A stretch of 64,000 bases of DNA from Pseudofrankia inefficax (GCF_000166135.1 NC_014666.1:7502001-7566000), one strand, 5' to 3'. Positions 1 to 9,122 are shown, numbered from the stretch's first letter. Numbers and translations are program-made. Notes: generated from the letters alone by a model not told the origin.

Positions 1-10
1 CGAGGCGCCG

Positions 11-1462
11 GTGCCGGCGCTCGGCGGCACGGACGGCGGCGGGCCCGCGGGCGGCTGGGGCGACCGGCCGCTCGCGACGATCGTCATCGTCAACTGGAAC
101 GGCGCCCACCTGCTGCCGCCGTGCCTGGACGCGGTCGCCAAACAGAACACCGCCTTCGGGTTCCAGACCTGGGTGGTGGACAACGCGTCGTCCGACCATT
201 CACGGGCGCTGCTGGCCGAGCGCTACCCGTGGGTGCGGGTGATCGAGTCGCCGAAGAACTTCGGCTTCGCGGGCGGCAACAACCTGGCCCTGCGCCAGGT
301 CAACACCACCTTCGCGGTGCTGCTGAACAACGACGCGGTGCCCCAGGTCGACTGGCTGGCCAACCTGCTCGCCCCGTTCGAGCAGCCCGGCGGCGAGAAG
401 CTCGGCGCGGTCACCGGCAAGGTCGTCTTCCTGCCCCGCTTCCTGCGGCTGCGGCTGGAGACGCCGACCTTCTCGCCGGGCCCGCACGACTCGCGGTCGC
501 TCGGCGTCCGGATCTCCGCGGTCACCGTCAACGGCCGTGACGTGCTGCGCGAGGTGCTCTGGGAGCGGCTCACCTTCGGCGCCGAGGGCCCGCCCGACGC
601 ACCGTTCTTCTGGACCCGCGGGTCCGGCGAGCTGCTGGTTCCGGTGCCCGACGAGGGCCCGGTGACGCTCGGCCTGACCTGGGCCGCCGAGGCCCCGAAG
701 ACCGTCGTGGTCAGCTGGGACGGCCACGCCGGCCCGGCCGACGGCGGCCCCGGCTGGGCGGCGGCCGACGGCGGTGCCGCGCGTTTCGCCGCGCTGCCCG
801 TGGCGGGCACCGAGCCGAACACTGTCTCCGTGACCATCGACGCCACGTCGCCCCGGGTCGACGTCATCAACAACGTCGGCGGGATCGTGCTGCGCGACGG
901 CTACGGCGCCGACCGGGGCTACCAGGAGGTCGACGCCGGCCAGTTCGCGAACCCGGAGGAGGTCTTCACCGCCTGCGGGAACGGGATGGCGATGCGCGCC
1001 GCGCTCGGCCACGACCTCGGCTGGTTCGACGACGACTTCTTCCTCTACTACGAGGACACGGACCTGTCCTGGCGGATCCGTTCCCGCGGGTACAGCATCC
1101 GGTACGTTCCCGGCGCCGTGCTGCGGCACGTCCACTCCGCGTCGAGCGTCGAGTGGTCGCCGCTGTTCGTGTTCCACACCGACCGCAACCGGCTGCTCAT
1201 GCTGACCAAGGACGCGACCCTGCCGCTCGCGGTGTCCGCGGTGGCGCGCTACCCGCTGACGACGGCGTCGATCGCGCTGCGCACGGCGCGGCAGGGCTGG
1301 GCGGCCCGCAGCCGGCCGGCGGTCCGGCCGACGCTGCTGCGGCTGAAGGTGATCGGCTCGTATCTGCGGCTGTTCCCGGCGATGGTGACGCGGCGACGGG
1401 AGATTGGCCGTACCGCGAGCGAACGACGTCGCTCGCTGCAGGACTGGCTGGTGTCGCGATGA
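11..1462 (+). CDS. GT2 family glycosyltransferase (rhamnosyltransferase/WbbL-like), start possibly upstream of window
   Basis: Family 2 glycosyltransferase, expected to transfer a sugar from an NDP-sugar to an envelope polysaccharide or lipid-linked acceptor at the cytoplasmic face of the membrane. The N-terminus has the nucleotide-binding pattern TIVIVNWNG (about residues 23-31), DNASSD (57-62) and the acidic LLNNDA (104-109). The GT2 fold resumes at FLYYEDTDLSWR (344-355), the usual acceptor-side ED motif. Between them lies a beta-rich insert (about 145-300) containing a SPGPHDSRSLGV pattern that also occurs in the next gene. The GTG at 11 is only the first start codon in an open frame that reaches the window edge, so the true start may lie outside. 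The stop overlaps the next gene's ATG (ATGA at 1459-1462), so the two are translationally coupled. The family is certain; sugar and acceptor are not known. Confidence 0.85.
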   Translation: MPALGGTDGGGPAGGWGDRPLATIVIVNWNGAHLLPPCLDAVAKQNTAFGFQTWVVDNASSDHSRALLAERYPWVRVIESPKNFGFAGGNNLALRQVNTTFAVLLNNDAVPQVDWLANLLAPFEQPGGEKLGAVTGKVVFLPRFLRLRLETPTFSPGPHDSRSLGVRISAVTVNGRDVLREVLWERLTFGAEGPPDAPFFWTRGSGELLVPVPDEGPVTLGLTWAAEAPKTVVVSWDGHAGPADGGPGWAAADGGAARFAALPVAGTEPNTVSVTIDATSPRVDVINNVGGIVLRDGYGADRGYQEVDAGQFANPEEVFTACGNGMAMRAALGHDLGWFDDDFFLYYEDTDLSWRIRSRGYSIRYVPGAVLRHVHSASSVEWSPLFVFHTDRNRLLMLTKDATLPLAVSAVARYPLTTASIALRTARQGWAARSRPAVRPTLLRLKVIGSYLRLFPAMVTRRREIGRTASERRRSLQDWLVSR

Positions 1463-4400
1463 GCGACCGTCCCGACGACCGCGACCGGCCCGAGACACCG
1501 GACCCGGCCGACTCCGCCGGCGGTACCCCGCGCGGCTATGGCGCGGACCGGCTCGGCGCCGGCCCGTTCGGCCGGGATCCGCTCCCCCCGCCGGCCACCG
1601 ACGACGCGATCGCCTTCGACCCGCTGGACCCGCTGGGACTGAGCCGGCTCGGTCCGCTGGACCAGTTCGACCGGCCCGACCCGCTGGACCAGCCCACCCG
1701 GCTTGATCCGTTCGCCCGACCCGAATGGATCGCCGGGGACGCCTTCAGCGCAGGGGACGCGTTCGATGCCGGCCATCCGGGAGCCGGGCGTCCGGGAGCC
1801 GAGAACCTCGGCATCGAGCTCCCCGGAGCCGCCGACCTGGAGCGCTTCCTGCGTCCGGACGAGCCGTCGGACCGGCCGGGCCGGCTGAGCCCGCTCGCGT
1901 CGTTGGAACCGCTGCCGCCCCTGTACCCCCGCGAGCCCTCGGCGCCGAGTGAGCCGTCCGCGGCCTTCGACGCCACGCCACCGGCCGCCGTCCCGGCGCC
2001 GCTGGCGGACGGCGGGCGCGGCGCGAACCTTCCGCCCGCCGGCCCCGTCGGCGAGCCCGTCGAGGGGCTGGTCATCGACCGCGCCACCGGTCTGCCCGTC
2101 GAGCTACCCGGCCGCGCCGCCGCCGAGCCCCGGCGCACGGACGCGGATCGGGCCGTGGAGCCCGCGCCGGCCGCCGAGCCGACGCCGCCCGCCGTCGTGA
2201 AGCAGGTGACGGACACCGACGCCGACCAGGTGCTCGACGTCGACCTGCGGGAGCCGCCGGACGACCTGCCGCGCTGGGATCCGCTGTCGGACGACCTGCC
2301 CGAGGAGCTGGCCGCGGGCCTCGCCACCGAGCCGGTGGCGGCCGACGCGCCGCTGCCCAGACGGCGGCCTCCGTGGTCCGACGGTCCCGGCACCGACCCG
2401 GCCGAGGCCGGCTGGTTCGACCTCGGCCGCGTCGACGCCAGCCAGACGGATGCGGGCCAGACGGACGTGGACCGGCCCGGCGCCGGCAGGGCGACCGACG
2501 CCGCGACGCCCACGTTCACCGAGCAGGACACGACCGCGGTCCCGAGGTCGCGCCTCGCCAGCTTCCTGGCCGGGGTCAACGCGGCCGCCAACGACGCGGG
2601 CCCCGCCGAGAGCGGCCCGGCCACCCACACCCCGGCCGAGCGAGTCCCGGTCGAGAGCGGGCCGGTCGAGAGCGGACCGGCTGACCGTAGCGGCGACGCG
2701 GACCCGGCACCCGGCCCGGGCCTGACGGCCGGCGACGACGTCCCAGCCGGCGCGGATCTCCCAGTCAGCGTGGACCTGCCGGACCGTCTGGGTGAGACGG
2801 CGACGCCGGTTCCCTCAACGCCGGCCGGCGCGTTGGACGACCTGGTGTTCGAGCCGTTCCCGGCCGAGCCGGTCACGCCGTTCCCGGAGGGTGACTTCGA
2901 CCTGCTGGCCGAGCGCTTCCCGGCCCCCGACACGCTGCCCGGAAGCTCGTACCCCACCTTTGACCCGGTCGGGGACATTCGGGTCTCGGTGGGGCCCGAC
3001 GGGCTCCCGTTCGCCGACGATCGCGTGATCGACGCGGACGACTTCCTCGACGTGGACCACGGTTTCCTGCCGGCGCCCGCCGTCGCGGCGGAGCCGGCGC
3101 CGGTCGCCGACAACCACCCCGGCGCCCCTGACGCCGACGTTCTCGACGCGGACGCGGAGCCGCCGGCGCCCGCGGCCGACAACGTCCCGGCCGACTCCGG
3201 CGTCCAGACCCACATGAGCCAAGGCGTCTTCGCCGACCCGGCCGGGGCAGCGCCGCCGGCCGAGATCTCCGAGCCCACCCCGGTGCCGACCGCCGGCGGC
3301 CTCACCAGCCGGCCCGCGGTCGACGAGCCCGCGCACCCGGAGCCCCCGGCCGCCGAGCAGCCCGTGATCGCCGAGCAGCCCGTGATCGCCGACGAGCCCC
3401 TGGCCGCCACGGCGCCCGTGATCGCCGAGGAAGCTCTGGTCGCCGAGGCGGCGGTGGCCGAGGCGCACGACGGCCCAGCGGGCGACGCCGGCCACGGCGA
3501 GGCCGCTGCCCGGGACGAGGGCCAGGATGCGGCCAACCCGCCCGGCCCGGTGCACCCGGACCACCCGTCCGACCTGGCCTTCATGACCTACTCGGGCTTC
3601 GCGGGCTCGCGGCGCCATGTCGGCTTCCAGGTCGGGTCGCTGCCGGAACCGGCCGTCCCCGACCGTGGCGTGCCGAACCTGGTCACCCCGGAGGCGGCCG
3701 CGGCCGTGTTCGTGGCCGACGGGCCACAGGAGCACGACGAACCGGCGGGAGCCAGCACTCTGACCAGCCCCGAACCGACCGAACCCCGGCTGAACGAGGC
3801 CGAACCGGCGCCACTGCCGGCGGTCGCGGCCGCCACCATCGCCGCGACCGAACCGCTCGTCGAGCCCGAGGCGCCCGCGCGGGACGAGCCGGCCTCCCAG
3901 CCCGACCCGCGGCCCAGGCCGGAGACCGCCGAGCGGCCAGCCGCGTACCGGGGAGAGCCGGAGCCCGCCGGGCAGCCGGGGCCGTCGGTGGTGCCGTCGG
4001 GCCGCCAGGTGCGGGCCGCCGTCTACAACCGGTTCTGGCACTCGATGGGCGGCGGCGAGCGGCACAACGGCATGATCGCCCAGGTGATGGCCGGCGACGG
4101 CGCCGACGTCGACATCCTCGGCCACTCCGACGTCGATCTCGCCAAGCTGGGCGCGCACCTCGGTCTGGACCTCTCCGGCTGCCGCTACGTGCGGATCCCG
4201 GACCGGGGCGAGGACGACCTGTCGGTCCTGTCGGGCGAGTACGACCTGTTCATCAACGGCTCGTACATGAGCCGGATACCGACCCGGTCACGCAAGGCCG
4301 CCTACCTGTGCTTCTTCCCGACGCCGTTCGACCACGACATGGCGGCGTGGCGCAAGGCGGCGGTCCGGTCGGCCGGCCCGCTGCTGCGCGGGGTGCGCCC

Positions 4401-5556
4401 GGCGGTCGACTTCGGCCTCGGCTGGTACCCACCGGAGGGGGGCAGGGTCCGGCAGTGGCGCTGGTCGTCGGGCAGGGCGATCCTCTCGATCTCCGCCGGG
4501 GGCCGCCGGGCGCTGCGCGCCGAGTTCGGCCGCCCCGGCGCCCCGACCGGCACCCCGCTGCGCATCCTCGCGCCGAACGGCGACACGATCGCCAAGATCG
4601 ACGTCGGCGCGGAGTTCGTCGGGCATGACATCCCGCTGCCGGAGTCCGAGGTCGGCACCGAGATCACGCTGGTCAGCGAGCCGTTCACGCCGGGGCCGTC
4701 GGACGTCCGTGAGCTGGGCATCGCGATCAGCCGGCCGCGGCTGGTGGACGCCCAGGAGAGCCTGCCGGCCAAGGTCGCGCTGCGCTTCCCGTGGCTGCTG
4801 CGCGACCCGCACGACCTCGCCTGGCTGGACCGCTACGACGTCGTGATGGCGAACTCCGACTTCACGCGTACCTGGATTCGCCGGATGTGGCGCAACGAGG
4901 CCGACGTCCTCTACCCGCCGATCCAGGTCGAGCGGCTGCGTCCGGCGCCGGTGCGGGAGAAGTCCATCATCACGGTCGGCCGCTTCTTCGCGCCGGGCCT
5001 CGGGCACGCCAAGCGCCAGTTGGAGATGGTGCAGTGGTTCGCCGAGCTCTACAACTCCGGGGCGCTGCCCGGCTGGACGCTGCACGTCGTCGGCGGCATG
5101 GAGGACTCGCAGCAGAACTACGTCGAGCAGGTCCGGGCGGCCGGTGCCGGCCTGCCGGTGGAGGTGCACCCGAACGCGCCGCGGTCCGAGGTCGAGCGGC
5201 TGCTGTCGACGGCCTCGGTGTTCTGGTCGGCGACGGGCTGGGGTGAGGACGAGCGGCGCAAGCCGTGGACGGCCGAGCACTTCGGCATGACGACGGTCGA
5301 GGCGATGGCCGGCGGCTGCGTCCCGGTGGTCATCGACCGGGCCGGGCAGCGGGAGATCGTCCGGCACAGCATCGACGGCTTCCGGTGGACCGAGCCCGAG
5401 CAGCTGATGTCGTTCACCCGCCGGCTCGCCGCCGAGGAGGGGCTGCGGTCGCGGCTGGCCGAAGAGGCGGTCGAGCGGGCCCAGCTGTTCTCCGACGAGG
5501 CGTTCGCGGACCGCTGGCGGACGATCGCCAGCCGTCACCACCTGTACGAAGGCTGA
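1459..5556 (+). CDS. Very long GT4 glycosyltransferase with ~850-residue disordered N-terminal region
   Basis: 1365 residues, far above the usual 350-450 for GT4 enzymes. Residues 1 to about 848 are low complexity, rich in Pro, Ala, Asp, Glu and Gly, with imperfect repeats such as EQPVIAEQPVIA and ESGPVESGPADRS and no recognisable domain or membrane segment. The catalytic part starts near residue 850 (AAVYNRFWHSMGGGERH, the GGGE-type acceptor loop), continues with SIITVGRFFAPGLGHAKRQ (about 1168), and ends with the donor-binding EX7E-like FGMTTVEAMAGGCVPVV (about 1274). A beta-rich insert (about 985-1095) contains PFTPGPSDVRELG, resembling the insert of the GT2 upstream. The ATG at 1459 overlaps the preceding stop; open frame exists further upstream but lies inside the GT2 gene. 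Likely acts with the two flanking glycosyltransferases on one polysaccharide. The role of the disordered region is unknown. Confidence 0.85.
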   Translation: MSDRPDDRDRPETPDPADSAGGTPRGYGADRLGAGPFGRDPLPPPATDDAIAFDPLDPLGLSRLGPLDQFDRPDPLDQPTRLDPFARPEWIAGDAFSAGDAFDAGHPGAGRPGAENLGIELPGAADLERFLRPDEPSDRPGRLSPLASLEPLPPLYPREPSAPSEPSAAFDATPPAAVPAPLADGGRGANLPPAGPVGEPVEGLVIDRATGLPVELPGRAAAEPRRTDADRAVEPAPAAEPTPPAVVKQVTDTDADQVLDVDLREPPDDLPRWDPLSDDLPEELAAGLATEPVAADAPLPRRRPPWSDGPGTDPAEAGWFDLGRVDASQTDAGQTDVDRPGAGRATDAATPTFTEQDTTAVPRSRLASFLAGVNAAANDAGPAESGPATHTPAERVPVESGPVESGPADRSGDADPAPGPGLTAGDDVPAGADLPVSVDLPDRLGETATPVPSTPAGALDDLVFEPFPAEPVTPFPEGDFDLLAERFPAPDTLPGSSYPTFDPVGDIRVSVGPDGLPFADDRVIDADDFLDVDHGFLPAPAVAAEPAPVADNHPGAPDADVLDADAEPPAPAADNVPADSGVQTHMSQGVFADPAGAAPPAEISEPTPVPTAGGLTSRPAVDEPAHPEPPAAEQPVIAEQPVIADEPLAATAPVIAEEALVAEAAVAEAHDGPAGDAGHGEAAARDEGQDAANPPGPVHPDHPSDLAFMTYSGFAGSRRHVGFQVGSLPEPAVPDRGVPNLVTPEAAAAVFVADGPQEHDEPAGASTLTSPEPTEPRLNEAEPAPLPAVAAATIAATEPLVEPEAPARDEPASQPDPRPRPETAERPAAYRGEPEPAGQPGPSVVPSGRQVRAAVYNRFWHSMGGGERHNGMIAQVMAGDGADVDILGHSDVDLAKLGAHLGLDLSGCRYVRIPDRGEDDLSVLSGEYDLFINGSYMSRIPTRSRKAAYLCFFPTPFDHDMAAWRKAAVRSAGPLLRGVRPAVDFGLGWYPPEGGRVRQWRWSSGRAILSISAGGRRALRAEFGRPGAPTGTPLRILAPNGDTIAKIDVGAEFVGHDIPLPESEVGTEITLVSEPFTPGPSDVRELGIAISRPRLVDAQESLPAKVALRFPWLLRDPHDLAWLDRYDVVMANSDFTRTWIRRMWRNEADVLYPPIQVERLRPAPVREKSIITVGRFFAPGLGHAKRQLEMVQWFAELYNSGALPGWTLHVVGGMEDSQQNYVEQVRAAGAGLPVEVHPNAPRSEVERLLSTASVFWSATGWGEDERRKPWTAEHFGMTTVEAMAGGCVPVVIDRAGQREIVRHSIDGFRWTEPEQLMSFTRRLAAEEGLRSRLAEEAVERAQLFSDEAFADRWRTIASRHHLYEG

Positions 5557-5560
5557 CCCG

Positions 5561-6763
5561 ATGAGCGGCGCGGCCGAAGCGCCGCTGCGGGTCGTTCTCG
5601 ACGGCACCCCGCTGCTGGGCCAGCGGACCGGGGTCGGCCGGTACGTCGAGAACCTGCTCGCGGCGCTCGCGGGTCCGGTCGACGAGCGCGGCGAGCCTGG
5701 CCGTCCGCTGGAGCTCGCCGCCACCGCGTTCACCTGGCGGGGCCTGGCCGGGCTCACCGACGCGCTGCCGCCCGGGGTCGCCCCGGCCGCCCGGCGCGCG
5801 CCGGCCCGGCTGCTCCAGGAGTCCTGGGCCCGCGGCGAGCGGCTGCCGGTCGAGCTGTTCACCGGCCGGGCCGACGTCCTGCACGCCACCAACTTCGTGC
5901 TCCCGCCGCTGCGCGGTGCCCGTGGCGTGCTCACCGTCCACGACCTGTCGTATCTGCGGACCCCGGACGCGGTCAGCACGGCGTCCGCCCGGTACACGAC
6001 GCTGGTCCCCCGGGGCCTGCGCCGGGCCGCCGCCGTGATCACCCCGAGCCAGGCCGTCGCCGACGAGGTCATCGGCGCCTACCGGCTACACCCCGACCTC
6101 GTGACGGTGACGCCGCTGGGCGTCGACGGCGCCTGGTTCGACGCGCGGCCGCCGTCCCAGGACTGGCTGCGCGCGCACGGCATCCCCGAGCGCTACCTGC
6201 TGTTCGTCGGCACCGCCGAGCCACGCAAGAACCTGGCGGCGCTGCTGTCCGCGCTGCGCGGCCTGCACGGCAGCTACCGGGACATCCCCCCGCTGGTCCT
6301 CGTCGGCCCCGCCGGCTGGGGCCCGGCGCTGGACACGGCCGGCCTGCCCGAGGGCGCGGTCATCACCGCCGGCTACCTGGACCCCGCGGACCTGCGCACC
6401 GCCGTCGCGGGCGCGGTCGCCCTGTGCTTCCCGTCCCGGTACGAGGGGTTCGGGCTGCCTCCGCTGGAGGCGCTGGCCGCCGGCACCCCGGTCGTGGCCG
6501 CCGACATCCCGGCCGTGCGCGAGGTCACCGCTGCGGTCGTCGGCCGGGCCGTGCGGCTGGTACCGCCCGCCGACGTCGACCGCCTCGCCGACGCGCTGCT
6601 GGACGTGATCGACGGGGGTTATGCCGGCCTCGCCGACGGCCCGACCCGCGGCATCGACCCGGACGGCCCGCGCGAGGCCGGCCGGGCCCACGCCCGCACC
6701 TTCACCTGGCGTCGCACCGCCCGCCTGACCGCCGACGTCTACCGCCGGGCCGCCAAAGACTGA
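5561..6763 (+). CDS. GT4 family glycosyltransferase
   Basis: 400-residue GT-B fold enzyme, typical of mannosyl/rhamnosyl transferases building cell-envelope glycans. Visible features: N-terminal glycine-rich GQRTGVGRYVENLL, a DVLHATNFVLPP strand, LTVHDLSYL, the linker LLFVGTAEPRKNL that opens the donor domain (about 208), and the donor-binding SRYEGFGLPPLEALAAGTPVV (about 290) with the EX7E pattern that holds the nucleotide sugar. ATG at 5561 lies 4 bp after the stop of the giant GT4, so the three genes form one transcription unit. A CCCGGC-ATGA-GCCGGG hairpin follows downstream. Donor and acceptor cannot be read from sequence. Confidence 0.88.
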   Translation: MSGAAEAPLRVVLDGTPLLGQRTGVGRYVENLLAALAGPVDERGEPGRPLELAATAFTWRGLAGLTDALPPGVAPAARRAPARLLQESWARGERLPVELFTGRADVLHATNFVLPPLRGARGVLTVHDLSYLRTPDAVSTASARYTTLVPRGLRRAAAVITPSQAVADEVIGAYRLHPDLVTVTPLGVDGAWFDARPPSQDWLRAHGIPERYLLFVGTAEPRKNLAALLSALRGLHGSYRDIPPLVLVGPAGWGPALDTAGLPEGAVITAGYLDPADLRTAVAGAVALCFPSRYEGFGLPPLEALAAGTPVVAADIPAVREVTAAVVGRAVRLVPPADVDRLADALLDVIDGGYAGLADGPTRGIDPDGPREAGRAHARTFTWRRTARLTADVYRRAAKD

Positions 6764-6806
6764 CTCTCGGGCCTGGTCAGCAGCCGCCCGACAACCGGCC
6801 CGACGG

Positions 6807-6822
6807 CCCGGCATGAGCCGGG
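6807..6822 (+). terminator. Short GC hairpin after glycosyltransferase operon
   Basis: Perfect 6-bp stem CCCGGC/GCCGGG closing an ATGA tetraloop, 43 bp beyond the stop of the third glycosyltransferase. There is no U-tract, which is normal for high-GC actinobacteria. Plausible terminator, not proven. Confidence 0.4.
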
Positions 6823-6954
6823 GACGAACACGAAGATCCACCGTTCTGCGGAACGCCTCGGGCGCCGGGGCGCTCCCGGCGAACACGAAACACTCCCCCG
6901 CGAGGCCGGGATACCCCGATGGGGATCTTCGTTCCGGTGCACAGACACCGAATC

Positions 6955-7084
6955 CCATACCCAGTTGGTGATCTTCGGTCGATGTCGGCCAGCTGGTCAG
7001 CCATGATCCCCGACTCGGTATGGATAAAAGGCGCAAACCATGACACCGAACGACCGTTTCGATACCAAGTACGCGATCAAGGTC
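6955..7084 (+). repeat. 130-bp dispersed hairpin-containing repeat, copy 1
   Basis: Aligns without gaps to the reverse complement of 21831-21960; by hand count about 97 of 130 positions match. The first 69 bases form an imperfect inverted repeat: left arm CCATACCCAGTTGGTGATC (6955-6973), right arm GATCCCCGACTCGGTATGG (7005-7023), 16 Watson-Crick pairs plus one G-U over 19. Then come GATAAAAGG and a stretch ending GCGATCAAGGTC in both copies. It fills much of the 378-bp gap 6764-7141, which holds no convincing gene; a weak reading frame from ATG 7040 begins in the repeat but runs into the downstream antisense region. Resembles a REP/MITE-like intergenic element; the family is unknown to me. 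Confidence 0.75.
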
Positions 7085-7141
7085 TTCGAGGGCAGGAGAC
7101 GGCTACCGGTGATCATCAGCATGGTATGGAAACCGACGACG

Positions 7142-8962
7142 TCAGTCCGCGGGGAAGACGACCCCGTCGGCGGTCGACACGGTCACGGTCGCGGCGACCG
7201 ACGGCTGGGCCGGCAGCGACGCGTCGGCGGTAGCCGGCATCTCGTCGACGTGGACGTAGCGGCCACCGCGCAGCAGTGAGGCGCCGGCGGCGATCAGGGT
7301 GATGACGATCGCCATCGTGAAGACGATCACGAGACCGTGGTGGAACGGCGAGGCGATCAGCGACGGGAAGAACTCCCTGCCCGTCAGGGTGTGCGCGTCG
7401 GCTGGCGGGATCTTGGCGAGGGTGTCCGAGCCGACCAGGTGCTCGACCGGGTTGTAGCCGAGGAACGCGGCGAACAGGCTGCCCACCGGAGGAAGCGAAC
7501 CAATTCGGGTCGCGACGTCCGTAGGCACGCCGTGGGAGGCCAGGCCGTCCGTCAGGGTCCGCGGCAGCACCGACGCGAGGCCGGCGATCATCAACGAGAA
7601 GAAGACGCCGATGGACAGCACGCTGCCCGAGTTCATGAACGTCGAGCGCATCCCCGAGGCGGAGCCACGCATCTCGGCCGGGACCGCGTTCATGATCGCG
7701 GTGCTGTTCGGAGCGGCGAACAGCCCCGAGCCGATGCCGATGAGCAGGAGCAGCAGCGCGAACGACGGGTAGTGGAAGTTCGTCGGGATCAGCAGCAGGC
7801 CCAGGTACCCGACCGCGGAGGCGACCAGTCCGCCGGTGGAGAACACCTTCGCGCCGTACCGGTCGGACAGCGCCCCGGACACCGGCCCGGCGACCAGGAA
7901 GCCGATCGTCAGCGGCAGCATGTAGATGCCGGCCCACAGCGGGGTCTGCTCGTAGTCGTAGCCGTGCAGCGGCAGCCAGATCCCCTGCAGCCAGATGATG
8001 AGCATGAACTGCAGGCCGCCACGGGCGACCGCCCCCAGCAGCAGCGCGATGTTCCCCGCGGCGAAGGAGCGGATCCGGAACAGGCCCAGCTGGAACATCG
8101 GCTGCTCGGCCCTGGTCTCGATCACCGCGAAGATCCCGAGCACGACCACGCCACCGATCAGCGCGGTGAGCACCTTGGGGTTCGTCCAGCCCATCATGTG
8201 GCCGCCGTAGGGCTGGATGCCGTAGGTGACGGCGGCGAGCAGCGAGGTCAGGCCCACGGCGAAGGTCAGGTTGCCCAGCCAGTCGATCTTCGCGGCGGTC
8301 CGCCGGCCGTTGTCCCGCAGGCTGAGGTAGGCCCAGATGGTGCCGGCGATGCCGATCGGCACGTTCACCCAGAAGATCGCCCGCCAGTTCCACTCGGAGA
8401 GCACGCCACCGAGCACCAGCCCGAGGAACGAGCCGGCCAGGGCGGCGACCTGGTTGATGCCGAGCGCCATCCCGCGCCTGTTCGCCGGGAACGCGTCGGT
8501 GATGATCGCGGCGGAGTTGGCCGTCAGCATCGCGCCGCCGATGCCCTGGACGACCCGCATGATGATCAGCCAGAGGGCGGCCTTCGACCCCGTCCACGGG
8601 GTGAGCGCCAGGGCCGCCGAGGCGACGGTGAAGACGGCGAAGCCGGCGTTGTAGATCCGGACCCGGCCGTACATGTCGCCGAGCCGGCCGAGCGAGACGA
8701 CCAGGACCGCGACCACGACCATGTAGCCCATCAGCATCCACAGCAGGTAGCTGATGTTGCTGGGCTCCAACGGGTCCAGCCCGATACCGCGGAAGATGGC
8801 CGGCAGCGAGATGATCACGATCGAGGCGTCGATCGTGGCCATCAGGACACCGACCGTCGTGTTCGACAGCGCGACCATGGCGTAGCGCCGGCTTCGGGCG
8901 TCGTCCGGGCCGGCTGAGGCGGTGGGGGCCGAGCTGTCCGGTGAGGCGGGCCTCGCGGTCAT
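7142..8962 (-). CDS. DHA2-type MFS drug/metabolite exporter (EmrB/QacA family)
   Basis: About 606 residues with 14 predicted transmembrane helices, the 14-TM DHA2 proton-antiporter type that exports hydrophobic or cationic compounds across the plasma membrane. Helix 1 carries MATIDASIVIISLPAI, the DHA2 signature region. The cytoplasmic loop 2-3 motif SLGRLGDMYGRVRIYN and the following RVVQGIGGAMLTANSAA helix are typical. The ATG at 8962 is preceded by a strong GGAGGGGAG site; the frame is open upstream but lacks a better start. Divergent from the DGPF gene at 9201. The two other exporters of the window (17308, 19922) are closer to each other than to this one. Substrate unknown. Confidence 0.85.
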   Translation of the reverse strand: MTARPASPDSSAPTASAGPDDARSRRYAMVALSNTTVGVLMATIDASIVIISLPAIFRGIGLDPLEPSNISYLLWMLMGYMVVVAVLVVSLGRLGDMYGRVRIYNAGFAVFTVASAALALTPWTGSKAALWLIIMRVVQGIGGAMLTANSAAIITDAFPANRRGMALGINQVAALAGSFLGLVLGGVLSEWNWRAIFWVNVPIGIAGTIWAYLSLRDNGRRTAAKIDWLGNLTFAVGLTSLLAAVTYGIQPYGGHMMGWTNPKVLTALIGGVVVLGIFAVIETRAEQPMFQLGLFRIRSFAAGNIALLLGAVARGGLQFMLIIWLQGIWLPLHGYDYEQTPLWAGIYMLPLTIGFLVAGPVSGALSDRYGAKVFSTGGLVASAVGYLGLLLIPTNFHYPSFALLLLLIGIGSGLFAAPNSTAIMNAVPAEMRGSASGMRSTFMNSGSVLSIGVFFSLMIAGLASVLPRTLTDGLASHGVPTDVATRIGSLPPVGSLFAAFLGYNPVEHLVGSDTLAKIPPADAHTLTGREFFPSLIASPFHHGLVIVFTMAIVITLIAAGASLLRGGRYVHVDEMPATADASLPAQPSVAATVTVSTADGVVFPAD

Positions 8963-8993
8963 CGTGGGTGCGACTCCCCTCCGGCGGACACAT

Positions 8994-9010
8994 GCTTGCT
9001 TAACCCAAGC
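8994..9010. promoter_or_regulatory. Possible operator upstream of MFS exporter
   Basis: Inverted repeat GCTTG-N7-CAAGC in an AT-richer patch 32-48 bp upstream of the exporter start. Could bind a MarR/TetR-type repressor. No regulator gene lies next to it. Confidence 0.3.
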
Positions 9011-9122
9011 TAACAATCCAGAGCGGCCGACGCTATCCCCGCCAAGCCGGCAACCTGCGCAAACAGCCACAAACCACGGCGAGGACTGACGCGGGCAAAA
9101 CCCGAGAAGAATCACTGAGAGG

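Noticed and set aside
200-3584. Long open frames on the opposite strand of the glycosyltransferase genes (up to 682 codons)
   Set aside because: High GC with G/C in third codon positions opens antisense frames. The translations are Arg/Pro/Ser-rich without domains, and the plus-strand genes have clear motifs and start overlaps.
6919-7279. Small frames starting within the 130-bp repeat (ATG 6919 and ATG 7040)
   Set aside because: They run into the antisense side of the exporter gene, have no ribosome site and no full-length counterpart in the second copy. Kept only as a note on the repeat.
7337-8917. 526-codon plus-strand frame opposite the MFS exporter
   Set aside because: Composition is Arg/Gln/Asp/His-rich with no family features; it mirrors a well-supported 14-helix transporter.
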